In this document: one piece after another, positions 37,901 through 48,300 of the stretch | Position numbering within the stretch: position 1 is the first letter of the stretch | How the letters are laid out: each line of letters starts with the position of its first letter | From: Apus apus | Lineage: Eukaryota > Chordata > Aves > Apodiformes > Apodidae | Assembly: GCF_020740795.1 (NCBI RefSeq) | Contig: NC_067282.1 | Coordinates: 174,472,274 to 174,536,273 of the forward strand | Length of the DNA stretch: 64,000 nt | Direction of reading: 5' to 3' | Position numbers and translations under genes: made by a program | The notes under the pieces: model-generated | Told to the model about the DNA's origin: nothing | What the model saw: the letters and a program-made list of their open reading frames with translations, nothing else | Databases searched by the model: none

Positions 37901-38727
37901 ACCAACAAATTATTCCTGTGCAATACTTCTGTGGTGTACACCTGTTCGGGGGCCAAAATGTATCCGTTTCCTCAATCCAAACTGCTGTTGAAGCACTGGA
38001 GGCAGAAAAATGTCTCCGCCCATCTCCGTCCCGACTGTGGTGGGAGCGGGACCACAGCAGGGTGATGGCTGAGACATGTGGGGACTCTGACGGGGTGGGG
38101 CTATTTTCCCCTTTCTTCAAGAGGGGAAGAGGAGGCGGTATGAGCCGTGGAGCCCCATCCCAGCTTCCGAACCCGCGCCCCCCGCCCTCCCTGTCTCCGC
38201 CGTCCAGCCTTACCGGGATTTTTTGGGCGTATTCTTTGCCGTTGGGGGTCTGCATCCCCGACGTGTGGCACTTCCGAATGGGCTTCCCCAGCTCGTTGTC
38301 GCGGGGAGGAAAGTGCTTTTCCTACGAGGGAAGAAAACCTAAAGAGACACGGAGAGCACCCCCAGCCCCACCCCGCGGCAGCCGCTCCCAGGGTGGCGGG
38401 AGCCCGGTCCGCGGCGTGGGGGCCAGACCGGCACTCACCAGTTCGGCGTAGAGCGCCGAGGAGAGGCTGTGGATCCTCCCCGAGTGCCGGATCACGCGGT
38501 CGAAGAGATCGGCCACGGTCAGGAGGCGGCAGCCGGCGTCCCCCGGGGCGCAGACCAGGAGCCAGAGCAGCGCCAGCGCCGCGGCGGCACCTGCGGGGAG
38601 CCCGGCGGGTCGAGGAGCGCGGGGCTCGGGGCGGGTTGCCCTCGCCGTCCCGTCCCTCTCCTCTTCCCTCCGCCCCGCTCCGCCCGCCGCCCTCACCTGC
38701 TGGCCCCGCCGCCCGGGCGCGGGCCAT
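34801..38727 (-). CDS. PRL2: PRL2 / prolactin-like hormone (spliced, 5 coding exons)
   Basis: Secreted four-helix cytokine of the growth hormone/prolactin family, expected to signal through a prolactin-type class I cytokine receptor. The five exons join to 221 residues. Residues 1-30 are a signal peptide: basic start MARARAAGPA, hydrophobic core AAALALLWLLV, small residues before cleavage near 'GDAG'. Both family signatures, as I recall them, fit: the first starts at C79 (CHTSGMQTP) and ends at W112; the second runs from C196 to C213 (CFRRDSNKVQSYLKILKC). C79-C196 and C213-C221 give the two conserved disulfides. The N-terminal prolactin disulfide is absent; only C31 remains near the mature N-terminus. 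Coding exon sizes 31, 152, 108, 180 and 195 bp follow the prolactin plan. Low identity to classical prolactin and the position beside DBX2 support PRL2 (PRL-L) rather than PRL or GH. The gene is convergent with DBX2. Intron 4 seems to have a GC donor. Confidence 0.9.
34996..36633 (-). other. PRL2: PRL2 intron 4 (1.64 kb), probable GC-AG intron
   Basis: The 5' end reads AAG|GCAAGA and the 3' end ATACAG. No GT donor exists at the position required for the 180-bp exon 4 typical of prolactin genes. The alternative in-frame GT donor 12 bp upstream (AAA|GTAACA) would shorten the protein by four residues. The rest of the intron is AT-rich, with no repeat recognised. Confidence 0.7.
36634..36813 (-). 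CDS. PRL2: PRL2 coding exon 4
   Basis: 180 bp, 60 codons, phase 0 on both sides, residues 98-157. Encodes 'REELTHLILKLLQAWKEPLS', which aligns with the 'EDLLNLVVGVLRSWNDPL' helix of chicken prolactin, including the invariant Trp, followed by helix 3 sequence (KAKQISNMVHELKTGVEKV). The acceptor is weak (TTTTGATTTATAAG). If the upstream GT donor is used instead, the exon ends at 36646. Confidence 0.88.
36814..38213 (-). other. PRL2: PRL2 intron 3 (1.4 kb)
   Basis: GTAAGG donor and a weak ATAAG acceptor. The intron spans the boundary of the CpG island: its 5' part is GC-rich and the rest AT-rich. No element was recognised. Confidence 0.8.
38214..38321 (-). CDS. PRL2: PRL2 coding exon 3
   Basis: 108 bp, 36 codons, residues 62-97, the same length as exon 3 of classical prolactin genes as I recall. 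The acceptor is CCCTCGTAG and the donor GTAAGG. Encodes 'EKHFPPRDNELG' followed by 'KCHTSGMQTPNGKEYAQKIP', which aligns with the 'GCHTSSLTTPEDKEQAQQI' region of prolactin and contains the first Cys of the large disulfide loop. Confidence 0.93.
38439..38590 (-). CDS. PRL2: PRL2 coding exon 2
   Basis: 152 bp. The acceptor CCCCGCAG precedes GTGCC and the donor is GTGAGT. Encodes the rest of the signal peptide and helix 1 (residues 11-61, including 'LTVADLFDRVIRHSGRIHSL'), which aligns with prolactin's 'SLGELFDRAVKLSHYIHYLS'. It is extremely GC-rich compared with exons 4 and 5. The introns on both sides are only 106 and 117 bp. Confidence 0.92.
38697..38727 (-). CDS. PRL2: PRL2 coding exon 1 (start of signal peptide)
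   Basis: 31 coding bases: MARARAAGPA plus one base of codon 11, then donor GTGAGG. A short first coding exon carrying the start of the signal peptide is typical of the GH/PRL family. The start ATG lies in CGCCATGG (G at -3 and +4), about 77 bp downstream of a TATA box. No better ATG in the same frame lies between the TATA box and this one. Confidence 0.85.
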
Positions 38728-38802
38728 GGCGCCGCGGAGCCTCCGACCGGTGAGTGACGGAGCGGCTGGGATCGGCCGGCGCCGGCCTTGCCCCCGCGTC
38801 CC

Positions 38803-38809
38803 CTATATA
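38803..38809 (-). promoter_or_regulatory. PRL2: PRL2 TATA box
   Basis: On the - strand GGCATATATAGGGG, a good TATA element, lies 76-82 bp upstream of the PRL2 ATG. Initiation about 30 bp downstream would give a 5' UTR of roughly 45-50 bases. A TATA box fits a cell-type-restricted hormone gene. Confidence 0.75.
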
Positions 38810-38817
38810 TGCCGGGT

Positions 38818-38925
38818 GGGGATGTGCGTGGCCTGGGGGGGATCTCTCGGTCATGAGGGGTCATCACGGGCGGGGATGTGCGTGGCCTGGGGGGGGATCT
38901 CTCGGTCATGACGGGTCATCACGGG
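38818..38925. repeat. 54-bp tandem duplication in the PRL2 promoter
   Basis: Two nearly identical copies, 38818-38871 and 38872-38925. They share GGGGATGTGCGTGGCCT, a G run (7 versus 8 G), then ATCTCTCGGTCATGA and GGGTCATCACGGG. They differ essentially in G-run length and one base in the GGTCATGA(G/C)GGGTCA core. The array starts about 10 bp upstream of the TATA box. Confidence 0.95.
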
Positions 38926-39130
38926 TCCCTCCCTGACGTGCGCAACCCGCGGCCACCATGAGCAAGCCGCCCGCAGCGGGGTTGCCGGCTCAGCCCCGGC
39001 CCCGACGGGACCGGCCCCCGTCTCCCGCCGGCGGCCCACAGAAGCCGGCAGAGTCTGCTGAGCGGCCGGGCTGTCCCGGGTCAGTGTCACGGCCGCCCCC
39101 GTGGGCAGAGGGGGGCGGCTGCTGCCCCAC

Positions 39131-42100
39131 CGCAGAAGTGGCGTGGCCATGTCTGTATGAGCACGACCACTGCCTTCAGAGGGGGCATGGATGTGAGAAC
39201 CGAGCCCAGGCAAATGAGCCGTTCGTGTCAGTGATAACGAGGTTTATACAAGGACAGCAATGAGGCACCATGCGAGGTAGGAGAGAAACCTGGCCTGATG
39301 GCATCCATCTCTTAACCATCTCTTCTGATCACACAGTTAAGCTCAGATCGGCTTTCCTTGGTCTTTTTTAGCTGGTCAGAGGTAAGACCAGCTTAGGTCT
39401 GATAACTGGTGACTGGACACTTGGTGGTGCAAGCTTGTCTGAAGACAGTTGGTGATGGCCCACATGGCTAGAAAGTTAAGGCAGTATCAGAGCAAAGCAC
39501 TCAGAATCCTCAAAGGGCTGCAAGTCTGAGGGACTTGGTTGCTGTCCTCAGTTTCTGAGTATGAGATCCTGAGCAACCCTGCAAGAAATACAAGGGAAGT
39601 TGAGATCTTTTTTTGTGAGACTCGTAACTGTTGACTTGTGAAACTAGGAGCTGCCTCAAGCTGACCAATGGGGGAACCTAAGCACAGGGGTTTACTGCTG
39701 TGTTTTCTGAGTTTTGGCACACTACCCCTTTGAAATTCAGTGGGAACACCTCACAGGGGCTGGTAGATCTGGAATCAGGCATCTTCAGGTTGAGCTTGGC
39801 TGGGGAACTGGTGTAACTGCTGTCTTTTGACATGGGGAATGAGCCAGCTCTGCCCTTCTTGTTGAATGTTCTCCACTGCCAAGGGAGCAGTTTACTTAAC
39901 AATGATACACCTGGAACAAAATTGTCATCTTTCCTGTGTGACCACCCCAGCCACCATGCTACAGTCATGTATCTGTTTTCTAGTCCCTGAATCCCAGTTT
40001 CTTTTGTGGAAAATGGAATGACCATGCCTCCACCAGAATGATGAAGAATGTCCCTCTCCCCCACCCTTTAAGGACGTCTGGGTGATTAGGACCCCTTCTG
40101 GAGGTAGAAGACCTGCATTTGACTAGCTCTGGGTCAAGGAGGACATTACCTTGGTTTCCCACAGTCTGTGTGGATGCTAAAAAATTCATAAAAAACAAGC
40201 AGGGACAGTTACTTTTCTATACAAATCTTAAAAAGTGCACCTGCCACTGCATTCTGCATGAAGTGACGTTTCCAAAGGATTCTTTAAAGTAAGAACTTCT
40301 CCAAAGAGTTAGGTGTCAGTTTCTAGGCTCTGAGTAAGTGTCTGCATGGTTATCCACTGAACTCCACAGCCTGTCAAAGCTGACACATTTTGGTATGTGC
40401 AGTTTCAGAACATGGAGAGCTGAAGACCTTTTGTGCTGAAAACGCCAGCAGAACTCACTACTTAGTAGGGGTCCTCTGTTTGCCTGTGCTCTCTGCCTGG
40501 GTTTTGATTTCCATGTTTGCATCTGTTTAAAGATTTGTCTCTTTGTTAACAAGACAGATTTTTAAACAGGGTAAAAAGAGATTTTAATTTCCTTTTGCCC
40601 AAAGAAAGGTTGAAAAGATAGTACAGGAGAAGGAATATTCAAATGTGTTTCTCACACAATCTGCATTGCCTTCATTCACACAGACATCTTAAATGAAGTT
40701 TATGTCTCTCTGGGAACTACCCACAAATGGTGTGTCCTTCCAGGGAACTTGTCTGGCTGTGATGTGCACTGAGCTAGCTAGATTTGATTTAGTTAAGTGA
40801 CTGCAGTATCTAAGAGGAATTTACTTTATTATTGACAGAGTTGAATCAATATAAGGAAATACTGGAGATCTCAATACTGGGCTAGTCCACATGCTCCTTG
40901 GCCTCTACAAGCAAAGCAGCTTAGCTAGCCCTTCAAACCAATACATGTCTGAACCCAAAGACCAAACTCACATCTCCAAAATTCCACAAAGTCACTTCTA
41001 AAGTTTGATAGCACCATGGGTTAAGATACTTTTTATCCCTCGTATTTTGGAATGTCTAAAATTAGTTTTTAAAGGAGTTAATATGCTAATCACTAAACAT
41101 ACTGGTGTTGTCTTAATTTGGATTGCTCTTGATTGTTGGAGCCTTGAAGCTTAGCTGTGTCAGCAGAATCAGTAGTAGCCCAATAAAAGATGTGTTGAAT
41201 TGTAAAGGAGATGGACTTGTATTTGGAGCAATCTTTTTTGAACATGAAGATACAATTATACATTTAATTTTTTTTTTTAAGTGCATCAAGCAAAAATACA
41301 TTCTTTAGCTCATCTTTAGAAATTATTTGTAGATAAATTTCAGGCAAAATTATTATCCCAGTTCTGATAATTTTAAGGAAAGAAAGATGCCTCTGTCACA
41401 CACTGGAGGCAATCTCAAGAGGCTCAGGATTTCAGTACCTACTGAAATCTGTAATTGGCTTTGGTGAACTTCAATAAACACTTGGTTAGACCATCATGCT
41501 GGTACAGGCTCACAGTGGTGTCATAGAGACTGAGTTCAGGCCCTCAGTCTGTATGATTGATAAGTATGCACAGCTGAAAATGAACTGTAACCTCCAGGTT
41601 TAGTTCTGTAATACCCATCTGGAAAAAAATACACAGCTTGTCCTCTGTTTAGGAAATAAAATTATCTCAAGCATTTAGTGAAGCAGGGAAAAGAGCACTA
41701 CCATTACTCTATGCACATTCTGTTTTTTTCCAGGACTGTCCACAGATTTGAAGTGGTGCTTGATTTAAATTGTGACTTCCCATCTGCTACCATATTGAAA
41801 CCATCATGGTAGAAGAGAAGCATGTCAGAGGTACCAAAGGTCCAAGTTTTTTATGAGTATAGTATGGACATAAGTTAACTGCAGTTCATTTAACATCTGG
41901 CTAGTGTCATATGTTGCCAAGCTGTGTCTTCCCCACTGGCATAATAGTATTTTACAGCATAGAGTAGTTGGCAGGATCTCAAGCTTTGCTTTTATACAGC
42001 AGGATTCATGGGCAAAATGACATAAATGTACGAGTCCTCCATTTTGTTAAATACTTTGCAATTTCTGCTACATTATTTTCACGTTCTCATGTATTATAAA

Positions 42101-44238
42101 GAAATCTGTTATTATAAAATGCTCCTTACTGCAGTTGAAAATACAAAGTATGCTGTGGAATCTTCCTTCACACTACTCATGCATACAAGCATAATAGCAT
42201 TTAATGACATGTCTGAATGGTATTTTTTTCACATGGTTTCTCCTTGGTTTGGTATACTGTATTCAGCTGAATAAGCAGCTATTTAGTTTTGGTTTTCTCT
42301 TGTCATTCATTGTGTGATCCCATGTCTTATTTACTGCACACTGTTCAAACCCGTTGTGAATACATAATCATTTTGCTCTTGGATTCTTTCTATTGCTCTT
42401 GAATATATGTCTGCTCACAAGCATTACTTAATTTATTATCCCACCATATTCCTGAGGCAAGGGGATACTATCATACCCATTTAACAGATAAGTGAAAAGG
42501 CACTGTGAAATTGTGTACTCATTTGGATAGTCAATTTGCTATGCAAAGAGTATGAGTAGTACTTAAGTAATAGTCTCATATCAAATTATGAAAAACTTAA
42601 TATATAAGTACTACTTTTACTGAATTAAAATATAAAAATCTTCTGTTTAGGTCCCAGCTCTGCTGTTCTCAAGATACTTTTTTTCCCTCCTAACCATAGG
42701 GGAAAAATAGTTTCAACCAGATCTGCTTGGAACCCTGAGGTCTGCTTTCAGAGTTTTTTCCTTTAAGGTAAGAAATTGATAGCACTGTTTAATTGTCATT
42801 AATTTGTGGAGAAAGGGTAAAGATATTTCCTGACACTAAGGTGACACTGAGACCTGGGAACATTTTGTTCCCCTCAGTTGTAAAGGAGCTGTGCAGTAGT
42901 CAGATACAACTGATACAATAGTCTTGTCTCCTTGGTACTGAGACACCCAACATGTGGTAAGTAATGACTTTGCCAAATATGCCAACTATCAGGATATTTT
43001 AACTAATTCTCCTCTGCCTTCTTGTTTGTTCAACCTGCTGCATGTTCTCTTCCTACCTCTTCTAGCAATGTTTCTTCTTAAACTTAGCTTCTAATTATCC
43101 TGTCTATCCCATAATCTGTCTCCATTAGTCCCTAATCTTCATTCCCTTCCTTGCACCAGACCTTTTGCCCCTTTCTATTTGCCTTCTCTCTAGTCAGGCC
43201 AAAAGTTTGATAACTTTGAGTCATACCAGAAGTGTGGTAGGACAAATTCAGGTCTTGCTTTCCTCCATCTGTGCTTACCAAGCTGGTGTACATGGGACTG
43301 GTCCATATCCTGTCTGTATCTGAATCAGGCAAATTCCTCTTCCAGGATTTCAGAGCACAGCATGGAAGCAGAGGCAATGCGGGTTAGATGTTGCGTACTC
43401 TGAGTTCAAGTGTCATGGCCAAGATCTTTAATCCTGTGGTAGCTTAGAACTGCATCATCTCCGGTGGAGGACACTGAGCAGAGGTGGGATTGCTTGGAAA
43501 GTTTGCAGCTAATACCAGGAAGGTTATATTGCATCTATATAGTGTTTTCCTTTTCCAAAGGGTTACAATGTGACCATATGAGAGAGCGGATTTTATAGGA
43601 TTAAAAAATACCTATCCCAGATAATGAAGAGAACTCCTGATACTGTGTGTCTGTTCTATACTTGGAAAGAGGAGGGTGAAAAGAGTACTGAATTTTATAA
43701 AGCAAATGTTTTCTGATCTTTTTGGAACATAAAATAAACAACCTTCCTTTCCCCACCTGCCCCCCCCTTTGTTTGGAAACAGTCCCAATGAATGAGGCTG
43801 AAATCTTTCATAAAATCAATAAGCCTTCATTAGAACTTGAATTTTTGGTCATTTCAATCTAAAAAAGCAAGGTTTGGGAAATTACAAGGAATAAGGACCC
43901 AGGAAAGTATGCAGCCTTCTTTGTGATAGGCCCTGTTACCTGCCTGGATTACAGTTAAAAGTAACAGGCAAAAAGATGAGAAGTGATTTTTAATATGCAG
44001 TTCTCTAATCATCTTTGAAGCCTGTGTATCCATGGTGCTCTTCAGTCCTAACACCTTCCCTGCTTTTCCTTTGTGTAAGGGAGAGCGGCTGAGGATTTTC
44101 TGAGATGCTTCTGCAAGTGGCATTTTCTTATTTAGCCTCACTAAAATGCCAGTATGTGGGCCCATGAGCATGAGTGGAGTGGAAACAAGGTGTGTAAACT
44201 ATTTCCTCTCTCCAGTTCTCCAGTCCTTTCATTCCACA
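39131..44238. other. Intergenic DNA, nothing recognised
   Basis: AT-rich DNA beyond the CpG island with no coding, RNA or repeat feature that I can support. In conserved synteny NELL2 would lie further to the right, but no NELL2 exon was recognised here. Confidence 0.45.
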
Positions 44239-45235
44239 TGTCATGGTTTAGGCCCAGCTGGCACAAAGAACCATGTGTCAGCTTGCTAACTCCTCTCCCC
44301 ATGGTGGGATGGGAAGGAGAAGTCCAACTAAAAGCTCATGGGTTGAGACAAGGACAGAGAGAGTTCCCTCACAAATTATGGTTACAGACAAAACAGACTT
44401 GGCTCAGGGAAAAAATCAATTTAATTTGTCAGCAATCAAATCAGAAGAGGACAGTAAGAAACTAAACTAGACCTTAAAAACACCTTCCCCCACTCTTCCC
44501 TCCTTCCTGGGCTCAGACTGCTTCACTCCTGTTGTCTCTACCTCCTCCTCCACAGCAGTGCAGGAGGATGGGTAATTGTGTTTATGGCCAATTCGTTACA
44601 TGTATCTGCCGCTTCTTCCTCCTCAGGGGGAAGGACTTCTCACACTCTTCCCCTGCTCCAGTGTGGGATCCCTCCCATGGGAGACAGTCCTTTACAAACT
44701 CTTCTGACAGGAGTCACTCCCATAGGCTGCACAAACTGCTCCAGTGTGGGTCTCTTGAACTGAGTGCAGTCCCTCAGGAACAGACCTCTCTAGTGTGGGT
44801 TTCTCATGGAGTCACACCCTTCATTGGATGCAGCCACTCCCCTGGTGTGGTGTCCTCCATGGGCTGCAGGTCCACATCTGCTTTGCCATGCTTCTTCATA
44901 GGCTGCAGGGGTACTCTGCCATCTCACCATGGGCTGCGGGGGAGTCTCTGCCCCAGCACTTGGAACACTTCCTCTTCCACCTTCTTCATTGACTTCGGTA
45001 TCTGCATAGGTATCTTGCTCTCACCTCCTCCTCTCCTCTCTCCTGCAGGTTCTTTAGCAGTTTTCTTTTCCTCTTCTTAAATATGTGAATCACAGAGACA
45101 TGATCACCATTGCTGATGGGTTCGGCCTTGGCCAGAGGTGGGTCCTGCTTTGGAACTGGGGGAATATCCAGCAGCTTCTCAGAGGGCTCTGTGTCCCCTC
45201 CCCTGCCACCAAAGTCCCCACACAGTCCCAACACA
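44239..45235 (+). mobile_element. Solo LTR of an endogenous retrovirus, about 1 kb
   Basis: Begins TGTCATGGTTTAGGCCCAGC and ends CCCAACACA, i.e. TG...CA termini. The body contains diverged repeats of a 'GCTCCAGTGTGGG' unit (near 44655, 44740, 44790 and 44845). Near the 3' end it has 'GCTGATGGGTTCGGCCTTGG'. These blocks match my recollection of a long LTR family widespread in bird genomes. No internal retroviral genes or second LTR flank it, so it is a recombined solo LTR. It is diverged from the fresh form, and no clear target-site duplication was found. Open frames of up to 182 codons inside it are not genes. Confidence 0.75.
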
Positions 45236-45313
45236 TCAAGGAGGAATGCAAGTGAGCTTGCAAGCAGCTGGCCCTATTATACCTGCAGAATGAAAACCAA
45301 GGAGAACACGGGC

Positions 45314-45356
<43 letters not shown>
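45314..45356. repeat. (TTTA)n microsatellite
   Basis: About 11 perfect TTTA units, 80 bp downstream of the solo LTR. Confidence 0.97.
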
Positions 45357-45358
<2 letters not shown>

Positions 45359-48300
45359 ATTTCCTCAACATGGATAGACTAGCCAGCGGCTCATACCTCC
45401 ATATATTACAGGAGCAGTCTTTCCTACTTTCCTTGACAAATATTTTTCCTGGCTTTGTACTACTGTTAAGATTCCTTGCCCTGAAGCTTACAGGACACTT
45501 GTGTAGGACAGTTTATACCTCCTAGCACTTCTGCTGAACAAATTCTCTTCCTGTAACTCAAAGGCTTTTCTAGTTCCTACTCACCACATCAGCAGTATTC
45601 AGGGGCTGGGGGAGGCAGAGAACCATATCTCTTTCTCATAGGAAGTACTAATACCATGCACTATCCCACTTAGGGGTTAGGAGGTATTTTTTTATTATTC
45701 ACAGATGGCAAACACACTAAGCGGAAAAGTGGCTTATTCAAGATGGTGCAAGGAGTTTTCCTGGTTAGGAATAAACCTCTACCCTTATCTCAGGAATCCT
45801 TCCCTGAACAGATTGGGTGCTCCTTACTGAGGCAGGACTGGTTCACATACTTCTGACGTGTATGTTCTGTGATCAGAAGGAAGTTCCAAATGATCTTGTA
45901 GATTTTTAATAAATATTGTAGAAAGTGAGAAATTGTTCAGATTCAGAAAAGAAAAATTACTCCTTCTTGTTCTCTTAAAGTTGTTTTTCTAGAGGTTTTT
46001 TTTGTGTGTTTCCAAATCTCTGACTTGAACTTCCATTTATATACACACATGCTCATGGGCTTTTTCTTCAGTCATTCCCTGGCTGCAGCCACGTGACAGC
46101 ATAATGATAGTGAGAAAGCCTGCAGGTTTTCTTATCAAACTGCTCCAAACCATTGTGGAATAAGTGGCTAACCTTCCACTTTCTTATGTAAGACGATGAA
46201 CATAGATTATTTATAGAGGCTGCTGTCTCTAAATTTGTTTACTGTCACATGGAATGTGCGTTTGTCTCTCACATGTCTCCATCAGAACTCCTTGGAAAAA
46301 ATCAACCTACCATCAAATGCTAAGAACCCAGTGGCCCTGTGGTGCATTGTAGTTGGCAAGGATGAAAAATTACATGCTTGTAATAAAAAAAACCCTGAAA
46401 TGAGTAATTGTGTGTTTGTGTATATATGAATGTATAATTATCATGCTCATGTGTTTACATCTAACTCATGCCAAAGGAAACCATTAAATGCCAAATTACT
46501 GTAATGTAACTTAAGGCTTCGTTTCAGCATTTCCTAATAATCCTTTGCACTTTCAGAACAGGAGTTATTTAAAGTAGGTGGTCAGAATATCCTTCCAAAG
46601 GGAGAAGCAGTCACGCAAGTTAAAATTTCCTTTCCCCTGTGTATCTGCTGTAACTGACCTTTGTGTGAAAGAAATGCAGAGAAGTGAGAATCCTCCTACC
46701 CTGAAGGAAGCATAACCAGGCAGGAGTACAAGATCCTTCCAGTCTTCTCTCATCTTCTCATGTTTCTGAGAGAGGGAGTAATTATCTTCACTACACTCCA
46801 TACTGGAATCATAGGATCTGGGCAACTGCAGGGTTCTTATGAACTGTGCTGTGGGGATCACTTGCCAAGACCTCCACACCTCTTGGGAGCAGCCCTTCTT
46901 GCTCTTCCCAAGCCCAGGGTGCAACGGGAGCAGGAGGCAAAGCACTTCTCTTCCTAGTGCTCTGGTTCTCATCTGGTGCTCCTCATGCTCCATTGATGCT
47001 ATGACCTTGTGCTTATCTGTGTGCCTGGTCCTGTCAGGATCCAGAGATATTTGAATGACAGAGTTTAAATCACAAGTGATGGGAAGAGTTATTACTCAGA
47101 AAATGTTTCTAAAAATGCCTGTTGATGTCCCTGATTTATATACTAGTTATCCTGCCACCTCTTGGTCCATAACTGCTGCCAGAGATGAGTTGTTCCAGTT
47201 GTTCCAAGTAGGCAGGGTAGAGACTGTCAGAAGAAAGGGGAATTTTTGCTTCAACTAATCCAAAGCCAAATGCAAAGATGGCAAGAACAAGACTTTTCCT
47301 TCTCCTGACTTCTCCCTGCTGTCCCTGATCACAGAACGGAATAGAAGGAAGAAAGGCATGGGCAGAGACGAAGTGACCAAGGACAGGCCTGCTATGGAGC
47401 ATAATGGTTTGTGGTTCTGATTCAGTCCAAGATGTTATAATACTCCAAGTCTAATTGGTCTTGTGGTGTTGTGTTCAGCCGTATCCCTTTCTGAGGGGTT
47501 CATAAGTATGCCTAAGGTGTAGATGGCTGGCAGCTCAGTAGCCTTAGGGCATATCTGAGTGGCACCAAACTCTTCCCTTACTGGGTGACCTACATGGTAA
47601 ATAAAGTATATGGTGTTGAAAGAAGGAAAAAAATTAGAAAAAAACAGTCTGGAAAAAAATTGGCTTGGACTAAGAGAAAAACTGAGAAGGAAAAAGTAAC
47701 AGTTACAGAAAACATAAACCCCCACTGGAAGGAGCTAACAGACTTTCCTGCAAAAAATTGCTTTTCCCTGCAATGGCAAAGAAAAATGTGAAGCCAGGAG
47801 AGAATGAGAGAAATAATAAGGGAAGCAATTTTGAAGGCTAGCTACCCTGGGGAAAGGAGGAAGATCCCAAGGAGGGGAGGGGTATGCAAAATGTTTAGCA
47901 TCTCAAGCTCACTGAACACACTGGTCTGTCACTCAGCAAGTGAGAAGAGTGAGCAAAATTTTCCTCCACTCTGAGACAGACTAGAAAAGCCTTTGTGTTC
48001 CCATCTCTTCTGATTTACATTTCCCATTTACTTGACAGGTAGACTGGTAACACTTGTTTGCTTGTTTGTTTTTAATTTCAGATAAAAATAATTTTATAGG
48101 AAGAAAAGAGAGAAGAAAACCCAAGACTACACTTTTCTCAGCGTTGTGCAATGGATGTGTCGTAGGAGCTTTCTGCTGTTCTCAGGTATGCAGGTATTTT
48201 AGTTCATGGACAAAAAAGAATGAAATGTCACATGATCCCATAGAAATGGTATGTAGCATTAAGAAATAAGTTATAATTTTGTGTCACCAGTTATCAATGG

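Larger units (their letters stand above)
38000..39130. promoter_or_regulatory. PRL2: CpG island over PRL2 exons 1-3 and promoter
   Basis: GC- and CpG-rich block. It starts gradually near 38000, is densest from about 38330 to 39130 and drops sharply towards 39150. It covers the promoter, the first three exons and the two tiny introns, and extends about 400 bp upstream of the start codon. Confidence 0.8.

Noticed and set aside
44532-45080. 182-codon open frame
   Set aside because: Lies inside the solo LTR and crosses its 'GCTCCAGTGTGGG' repeats; no domain.
45314-45356. Tandem array considered as a CRISPR-like repeat
   Set aside because: Simple TTTA microsatellite without spacers, in a eukaryotic genome.
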